NCBI GenBank assembly: GCA_947631395.1
Contig: CANRLF010000002.1
Location: 131,179-195,178 of the forward strand
Source: an uncultured Oscillospiraceae bacterium
Lineage (GTDB): Bacteria > Bacillota > Clostridia > Oscillospirales > Oscillospiraceae
Reading direction: 5' to 3'
Length of the DNA stretch: 64,000 nucleotides
Part shown: piece by piece, positions 58,776 to 64,000 of the stretch
How positions within the stretch are numbered: position 1 is the stretch's first letter
Layout of the letters: each line of letters begins with the position of its first letter
The notes under the pieces: model-generated
What the model was told of the DNA's origin: nothing
The model's input: only the letters and a program-made list of their open reading frames with translations
Database searches by the model: none
Translations under genes and position numbers: made by a program

Positions 58776-59438
58776 CTATTGAGAACCGATGTCCTGAGCC
58801 GTTATTTCCTGAGACTCAAGCCATGCGGGGAAACGTGACACGTCCATGACAAACATTTGCGTACAGTCGATCTCGCCCAGCTTCGTGGTGTGATATACGT
58901 CGCACAGAAGCCCACCGTCATCTATCAGCAGATATGCCGCCACCGCGTCAAGTATTTGCTTGACCTCCAGATTGTCGTAGTCACGTACACGGCGCTCGTA
59001 GTTATCGCGGCTGTAATTATGCGCAAAGCAAACTGTGCAGTTTCGCAGCCTCTTGACCGTATGCTCCCTGACGTATCTCTCCAGAGCGGCGGTGAGCGGG
59101 TCGATCAGATATTCCGCGCTCCGTGACTGCTTGCGCTTTGGAAGGAGGCAGGGCAGGGTTATTTCAAAAATACCATCCCGCTCAAGGATTTCTACGCCCT
59201 GCGCCTGGGCGGCTGAGCTGAGATATTCGTTTTTACGGACTCCGGTGCTGGCGTAGATGAGGTGCCGGAGGCGGCAGGCCACCGTCTCCGCCCGGAGCGC
59301 GGCATCGGTGGACAGGACCTCGTAATTGTCCGGGTATCGCTGGATGTCAGTGGCGCTCATGGCATATAGTGCGCTTTGCAGTCGTTGAGTGTCGTCCAGT
59401 ATCGAGGAGATCCTCCGTGACAGCGCGGAACGGTTCAA
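58776..59438 (-). CDS. DUF6100-like protein with RusA-resembling core
   Basis: A 220-residue protein, probably DUF6100 (a family of clostridial elements). The region RRVRDYDNLEVKQILDAVAAYL, then IDDGGLLCDVYHTTKLGE (about 149-190) has the D-x-DN ... K-x-x-LDA ... DD ... K layout of RusA-type Holliday-junction nucleases. The start is TTG overlapping the previous stop (TTGA). The family assignment is from memory; the nuclease idea is inference from spacing. Confidence 0.6.
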   Translation of the reverse strand: MNRSALSRRISSILDDTQRLQSALYAMSATDIQRYPDNYEVLSTDAALRAETVACRLRHLIYASTGVRKNEYLSSAAQAQGVEILERDGIFEITLPCLLPKRKQSRSAEYLIDPLTAALERYVREHTVKRLRNCTVCFAHNYSRDNYERRVRDYDNLEVKQILDAVAAYLLIDDGGLLCDVYHTTKLGEIDCTQMFVMDVSRFPAWLESQEITAQDIGSQ

Positions 59439-59968
59439 GGGCTTGCTCCTTCCTTCCTGTAATACCTGACCTCGCCCTCACCGGATACCGTACAGTACCC
59501 ACTGACGTTGGGAAGAACGAGGTTCGATATTTGCTCCGGGTCTTCAACAATCACCAGATACCGGGAGGCCTGGCCTTCGCTGTCCGCCAGCACACGGGAC
59601 AGCAATATCTCTTTTCCCCGGACGGCCTCAACTATCTCATAGACCTCACCGCCGGCGAAGAAGATGATTTTGGCCGGATAGTCGCCGGCGGTGTGGTATT
59701 CCACGTCCTTGATGAAGTCCGCCAGTACCCACACCGCCGCCATGAGTCCCCGGTCTGCATTAACAAGGCTGTCCGGAGCGGCACAGTAAAACCCGTCAAC
59801 CAGCCACACGCGGTTTTGACGGACCAGATAGGATAGCAGATTCTTTACTTTATCGTCCTTTCCGGGGTGAAGCCTCAGAAGCTGTGCCTCCGTCAAAGCC
59901 TTATAAATCGTTATGTCCCGGAGCAGAGCGCCGGCGTCGCGGGCGTAAATTTGATCTCTTGTTTTCAT
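59435..59968 (-). CDS. DUF5697-like protein
   Basis: A 177-residue protein opening MKTRDQIYARDAGALLRDI, then TEAQLLRLHPGKDDKVKNLLSYLVRQNRVWLVDG, which resembles a winged helix and is the pattern I associate with DUF5697 on clostridial elements. The C-terminal half is an alpha/beta domain (KIIFFAGGEVYEIVEAVRG). It is probably a DNA-binding accessory or regulator of transfer genes. AGGTAAAAGTCC precedes the ATG. It is the first gene after a 150-bp gap behind virB4. Confidence 0.65.
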   Translation of the reverse strand: MKTRDQIYARDAGALLRDITIYKALTEAQLLRLHPGKDDKVKNLLSYLVRQNRVWLVDGFYCAAPDSLVNADRGLMAAVWVLADFIKDVEYHTAGDYPAKIIFFAGGEVYEIVEAVRGKEILLSRVLADSEGQASRYLVIVEDPEQISNLVLPNVSGYCTVSGEGEVRYYRKEGASP

Positions 59969-60118
59969 GGACTTTTACCTCGACATATATGTATAATCGC
60001 CGTATTGCAGGCGCATTGGATATGAAAGCCGGATATTATGCGTATTAAGCGAGCATTACGGGCGCGTTAGCCGGCTCAGTCGATAGCCGGCGCGTATAAA
60101 AGCCGTATAATACCCGCG
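59969..60118 (-). promoter_or_regulatory. Gap between virB4 and the DUF5697-like gene, with inverted repeats
   Basis: 150 bp with several short dyads. The clearest is GCCGGCT/AGCCGGC (60070-60076 and 60085-60091), with GCGCG on both outer sides. AT-rich TATAAT-like segments are present. No T-tract follows the stem. It could be a transcription pause or attenuator, or a transfer-related site; nothing conclusive. Confidence 0.4.
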
Positions 60119-63007
60119 TTATGCCGAGCTCTTTTCGCCGGATCTGTCAAGGAGCTCCTGAAGCTCCCGGCGGTCGGTGGTTATAAGCTCCTTCTCCAGC
60201 TGACTGCACTTTATCTCCACCGTTACATTGTTATTGTTGGTGCTGATGAGGCCGCTCCCACGCTCAAAGTGTGTGATTTCCATGACCTCGGCCTCGGACA
60301 GGTGTAGGATGGACTGGACTCTGCGTGCTTCTTCCTCCTCCAAATTCAGAAGTATCTTCGTTTTGGCGTTGTTGATGATGCCCTTGCCGTATTTACCGTC
60401 CTCCAGAGCGAAGAAGTCGTTGATGTCCTGGGTGGCGCAAATGGCGGAGCCGCCGTAACCGCGTATGATTTTGAAAATCTCCAGAACGAACTCCGCAGCC
60501 ATCCGATTGCTGTTGGCGCCTATCAACTGCCAGCACTCGTCAATGAAGATTGCCTTTTCAACAGTCCGGTTTTCCTTGGCCTTGTCCCAGACGTAATCAA
60601 GCGCCACGAACATACCCACCGTCAGAAGGTCACCGGTGAGCTCCGAGATGTCCAGAACGGTATATTTGTTGTCCAGAGACACGTTGGTCTGCTGGTTGAA
60701 GGTGCGGGCCGAGCCGTTGACAAGGCGGTTTATGATATTCGCGAGCCGCTTTGTATCTGTAGACTCCTTCAGGACCTCATAGAGGTCGCCCAGCACCGGC
60801 ATCGTCCGGTACTGGCCGGGACGTTCCGGGTCGTCAAGCGAGCTGTTTTCATGGGTGATGCCGAGGTTTGCGTATGTACGTATCAGCGCGTCGTCAAGGA
60901 GCTGGCGCTCCTCGTGGCTCATATCAGGGATAAGCAGGCTGAAAAAGATATGGAGGCGCTGAATCTTGGCGGCGAGAAGGGATTTTTCCACGCCGGGACC
61001 GTCGAGCATCTCATCTACCGTCCTGTCGACCTTTCGTATCTCCATGACGTTGATGCAGTTTTGTGAGGCGGGGGAAATTTGGATGAACTCTCCGCCAATG
61101 TTGGAGCAGGCCCGGTGAAACTCATGGCCCTTAAGCGGGGCTACGATAAACACCTGGATACCCTTTCGCCGCATCCGTGTTGCCATCAGCTGCATGGTGA
61201 AGCTCTTACCGGCTCCGCTGGTGCCGAGGATGGCGATATTCGCGTTTTTGTAAATGCGGGAGTCGAAGATGTCCACGATGATCAGTGAGTTGTTGTGCTT
61301 GTTCACGCCAAGAAGGATGCCGTTGTCGTCACACATCTCATAGGAGGTGAAGGGATAACAGCTCGCCGCTCCGAGAGTCAGCACGTTTCGCTTTGACCGC
61401 TCGTAGAGGTGCTTTTCCAGAGAGACAAGGGGAAGGGAGGATAAAAACGCCTGTTCCTCACAGAAGGAACAGGGCTGTACGTCCATATCCTGAGAGAGCA
61501 GGAGCTTTTTCATCTCAGCGCATTTCCACTCAAGGTCCTCCACGCTCCCCGCGGTGACGGTGATGAGCAGATTGAGGTAGTAGAAGTCCTCGTTGTTCCC
61601 CAACCCGTCCTTCAGGAAATACCCGCTGCGGATGGCTCCGTCCAGGTCGTCAAAGTCGGTATTCGTGTCACTTGTCTCTTTGATTTTGCTTCGGTTGATG
61701 CGCAGCTGCTGGCCCAGTTTTCGGATCATCCGGTCCTTGGGCTGACGGGTGAGGAACATGTCAAGGTCTATACCGTCACCGGCATTGACCAGAAGGCTCA
61801 GCCACCCGGCCGGGACCTGAGACTTGTAACCGCCGGAGGGGATAAGCATATAGGCGTAATAGACGCCGTCTATACAGATGTACCGCCCATGAGAAAAATC
61901 TATATGGGAGGGAGCGTAGAACTCATTGACGGGTATATCATCCACGGAGCGCCCGGACGCCATATATTCAGCAACGACCCGGCTCGCTTTATCCTCAAAG
62001 GAATATTCGTTGCTCTCCTTTCGGCAGAGGATGTGGTATAGTATTGCCGCCGTGGCCTCGGTCTCATCATCGTGATTGAGCACAAAGCTGTTACCGCACT
62101 GGCGCAAATAGTTTGCGGCGGACCGGGCCGCGGTTTGAAGCGCCGCTATGGCTTCTTCCTCCTCGTGACCGCGTTTTGTTCCGGGAAGCGGCTCATACTC
62201 AAATATCAGGAAGAACCGACGCGTGATCGCTTCTCTGGAGCCAAGCTGACGGATGAGCTTCAGATAATCCTCCTGAAGCATACGGCAGTGCGGATCGGTC
62301 TCATGCTCAAGCTCCTGTCGCACCGTCTGAACATGCCGGTCAATGTCCGCACGTTTTGTCAGCACCTTGAACTGGACCTTCACCGGAGCGATTTTCAGAT
62401 AGCTGATAAACGACCAGATGATGCTTCGCTGTTCCTGGGCGCTTCTAAGGAGAAAATTGACCGGAACGACTTCCACCGCCTTTACATAGCGGTGATCCCG
62501 TGTGCAGATGACCCCGTGAACGATTTTTTCTATCGGGACGTATTCGGCAAGCGGATTCAGCGGCTTTTTATCCTCCGGAATAAAGGTCTTGTACTGATTT
62601 ATCTTACGTCCCTTTACATCCACGCGCATACTGTTACGGTTCCTGGGGATGTTGCTTTTCTTTTCCGCTCTGGCGCTGCTTTTCGCGGTGCTCTCCTTTG
62701 CGGTTTCCACATCCTTGTCCAGGGTCCTGCGGTTTCGGAGATAAGTGAAAAACTGGAGCACAAATTCGGATAGGCTTCCGCCGCCAATCCCGATGAGAGC
62801 AACCAGCGCCAAGGGCAGCGCCGTAAGGCATAAAATAATGATCCGGACGGTCAGGGACAGGGAAAGACCCATGACAGGCACCCCGGTCACGACGGCCAGA
62901 ACACCGGCCTCAATCACGTTGCGGGTCTTGAACATGCCGCCGAGTAAAGTGCCGCCCTCAATGAAATTCGGTGGGATATAGTAGATATCCCGTTCATCTT
63001 GTCTCAT
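60119..63007 (-). CDS. VirB4-like conjugation ATPase with fused PrgI domain (CD1110 type)
   Basis: A 962-residue protein. The N-terminus (IYYIPPNFIEGG, then two hydrophobic helices to about residue 90) is a PrgI-type membrane domain, usually a separate small protein. The rest is VirB4: Walker A LGTSGAGKSF about 595, the Walker B FIDECWQLIG about 820 and ATQDINDFF after it. VirB4 hexamers power assembly of the type IV secretion channel at the inner membrane. It matches the 'CD1110 family' of clostridial elements. The ATG follows GAGGAATTTAT, 9 nt downstream of the tail of the next gene. Confidence 0.93.
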   Translation of the reverse strand: MRQDERDIYYIPPNFIEGGTLLGGMFKTRNVIEAGVLAVVTGVPVMGLSLSLTVRIIILCLTALPLALVALIGIGGGSLSEFVLQFFTYLRNRRTLDKDVETAKESTAKSSARAEKKSNIPRNRNSMRVDVKGRKINQYKTFIPEDKKPLNPLAEYVPIEKIVHGVICTRDHRYVKAVEVVPVNFLLRSAQEQRSIIWSFISYLKIAPVKVQFKVLTKRADIDRHVQTVRQELEHETDPHCRMLQEDYLKLIRQLGSREAITRRFFLIFEYEPLPGTKRGHEEEEAIAALQTAARSAANYLRQCGNSFVLNHDDETEATAAILYHILCRKESNEYSFEDKASRVVAEYMASGRSVDDIPVNEFYAPSHIDFSHGRYICIDGVYYAYMLIPSGGYKSQVPAGWLSLLVNAGDGIDLDMFLTRQPKDRMIRKLGQQLRINRSKIKETSDTNTDFDDLDGAIRSGYFLKDGLGNNEDFYYLNLLITVTAGSVEDLEWKCAEMKKLLLSQDMDVQPCSFCEEQAFLSSLPLVSLEKHLYERSKRNVLTLGAASCYPFTSYEMCDDNGILLGVNKHNNSLIIVDIFDSRIYKNANIAILGTSGAGKSFTMQLMATRMRRKGIQVFIVAPLKGHEFHRACSNIGGEFIQISPASQNCINVMEIRKVDRTVDEMLDGPGVEKSLLAAKIQRLHIFFSLLIPDMSHEERQLLDDALIRTYANLGITHENSSLDDPERPGQYRTMPVLGDLYEVLKESTDTKRLANIINRLVNGSARTFNQQTNVSLDNKYTVLDISELTGDLLTVGMFVALDYVWDKAKENRTVEKAIFIDECWQLIGANSNRMAAEFVLEIFKIIRGYGGSAICATQDINDFFALEDGKYGKGIINNAKTKILLNLEEEEARRVQSILHLSEAEVMEITHFERGSGLISTNNNNVTVEIKCSQLEKELITTDRRELQELLDRSGEKSSA

Positions 63008-63016
63008 ATAAATTCC

Positions 63017-64000
63017 TCATAAACGATCTTTACGCCTCGGCGGGTCAGGCAGCCTTTTGACGATATTCTCGTGGTAAGCCACCGTGTCGTCAGGAGCCTT
63101 GTACGGCTTTCGCTCGACTGCGTCCTGGGCGTACTGCTTGTACCACAGCGCCCCATCCGCGGAAGTGACTTTTGTGTATTCGCCTGTCGGCACGGTATAC
63201 CGGTCCGCGTGGTACATGGCAAACTCCCGCCCCGACGACGCTCCGGGAGAAGTCTCCACTCCGGAGATCCTGCCGCCACCGATCTCCACATTCGAGTATG
63301 ATGGGGCGTCGCCGCTCACGATCCCCTTACCGGCGTAGCCCATGTAGGATACCATGGACTGGGCCGCCATGTCGCCGGTTATGCTTCCGGCTACCTCACC
63401 GCGCGCCACTGTACCGATGACGTTGTTGGCGAAGCTGCCTCCGGTTACAAGAGACCTGTGGAATACGGCCCCGCCCAAGGAGGGGAGAGAGGCTTCACGG
63501 GTGAACGACTGGTTTGTTTGCGTGATTTTGTTTGTCGGTGCGGCTTGTGAAAACTGAGCTTGCCCGTTGTCTCCCTGCGTGGTCTGTTCGCTTCCTTCCG
63601 CCTTAGCGGCATCAACATTTATGAAGGTAACGGAGCCGTCCAGTGGGGGAGTGTCAACAATAGGGCCTCCGGGCACTTCGGTGCCGCCGGCCTCTTGCGG
63701 TGTTCCGCCTTCCAAGGGCACACTCTCTATCGTACTCCCGCCGGACTCGGACAAATTGACCGCTCCGTCTGCGGAGGCGGTCGGTTCGCTCCCGGTGAGG
63801 ATCACTCCGGCTTGCGGTGTTGACTGCGCGTCGACCACTTCCGCTTTGCCGGATGGCGAGTTCAGCGGGGAGTCAAAGCCGGTGGTCGTGACCGCGCCTG
63901 TTGAAATAACTCCCGTCTGGGGAGGCTCACCGGGAGATGTCGGAGATGGCTGGTCAAAAGGAGACGCATTGTCAAAAGAAGATGCTTGGTCAAAAGAGAC
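63017..64000 (-). CDS. Tail of a large protein, probably VirB6/TrbL-like (5' end outside window)
   Basis: The frame is open from the right window edge to the stop at 63017, about 327 residues. The part nearest the edge repeats a short unit (SFDQASSFDNASPFDQPS), then a low-complexity stretch rich in G, P, T and S. A more ordered end follows (GGAVFHRSLVTGGSFANNVIGT, then FAMYHADRYTVPTGEYTKV). VirB6/TrbL proteins of this element type lie directly before virB4 and have long disordered C-terminal tails. The membrane part would be beyond the window, so the name is inference from position. Confidence 0.6.
   Translation of the reverse strand, partial: VSFDQASSFDNASPFDQPSPTSPGEPPQTGVISTGAVTTTGFDSPLNSPSGKAEVVDAQSTPQAGVILTGSEPTASADGAVNLSESGGSTIESVPLEGGTPQEAGGTEVPGGPIVDTPPLDGSVTFINVDAAKAEGSEQTTQGDNGQAQFSQAAPTNKITQTNQSFTREASLPSLGGAVFHRSLVTGGSFANNVIGTVARGEVAGSITGDMAAQSMVSYMGYAGKGIVSGDAPSYSNVEIGGGRISGVETSPGASSGREFAMYHADRYTVPTGEYTKVTSADGALWYKQYAQDAVERKPYKAPDDTVAYHENIVKRLPDPPRRKDRL

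Noticed and set aside
1-64000. CRISPR array, rRNA or tRNA genes
   Set aside because: No regularly spaced repeats and no cloverleaf or rRNA-like sequence were noticed on reading both strands; a tRNAscan/Infernal run would be decisive.

Overview
The window looks like moderately GC-rich Firmicutes DNA, most likely gut Clostridia of the Oscillospiraceae/Lachnospiraceae type. This is inferred from the family content (CD1110-type VirB4, PcfJ/PcfK, class D-like sortase, Cna-B surface protein with a thioester domain), strong Shine-Dalgarno sequences, frequent GTG/TTG starts and many intrinsic terminators. Almost everything is on the minus strand, in long, tightly packed operons. About 57 kb (from roughly position 6,400 to the right edge) reads as one large conjugative element: an integrative conjugative element or a conjugative plasmid. 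Its right end, integrase and a recognisable relaxase lie outside the window or were not identified.

Layout. (1) 1-6264: a metabolic operon read leftwards, with a GH42-like glycosidase, an HSL-type esterase, a DUF1116 protein, FdrA, a small FdrA-associated protein and a NUDIX hydrolase cut by the window edge. FdrA plus DUF1116 suggests carbamoyl/oxamate-type metabolism; this part may be host chromosome or cargo. (2) 6491-17155: accessory operon with an adenine methylase-helicase fusion, DpnD/PcfM-like and DUF932 proteins, a sigma-like factor and several unknowns. (3) 17188-20434: a structured leader RNA with its own promoter and terminators, an XRE regulator, a 31-bp perfect palindrome, the parR/parM actin-type partition pair and a divergent SLOG-like pair. 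(4) 20503-33773: DNA metabolism operon with NAD-dependent ligase, Fic/VbhA toxin-antitoxin, PcfJ, PcfK, primase-like protein, a possible annealase, a RecD2-like helicase and a YqaJ exonuclease. It is preceded by a second copy of the same structured RNA. (5) 34267-43145: MBL hydrolase, Y-family polymerase divergent from an S24 repressor, a sigma factor, a zinc-finger protein, a C39 peptidase divergent from a one-piece XRE-HipA kinase. (6) 43203-44895: an IS1182-family insertion. (7) 44901-64000: surface and transfer module, with a giant thioester/Cna-B adhesin, CAP protein, sortase, membrane protein, S1-like protein, VirD4, wHTH-like protein, DUF6100/DUF5697-like proteins, VirB4 with fused PrgI domain, and the tail of a probable VirB6/TrbL protein.

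How it fits together. The transfer module would move the DNA, the adhesin with its sortase would promote cell contact, and the ligase, polymerase, helicase, exonuclease and primase would process the incoming element. ParMR, Fic/VbhA and XRE-HipA would help retention, and the methylase-helicase may counter restriction. The S24 repressor, two sigma-like factors and the paired leader RNAs are candidates for coordinating expression. The most novel signal is the pair of 99-nt RNAs (92/99 identical). Each sits behind a strong sigma-A-type promoter with 17-bp spacing and is followed by an intrinsic terminator, at the head of the two longest accessory operons.
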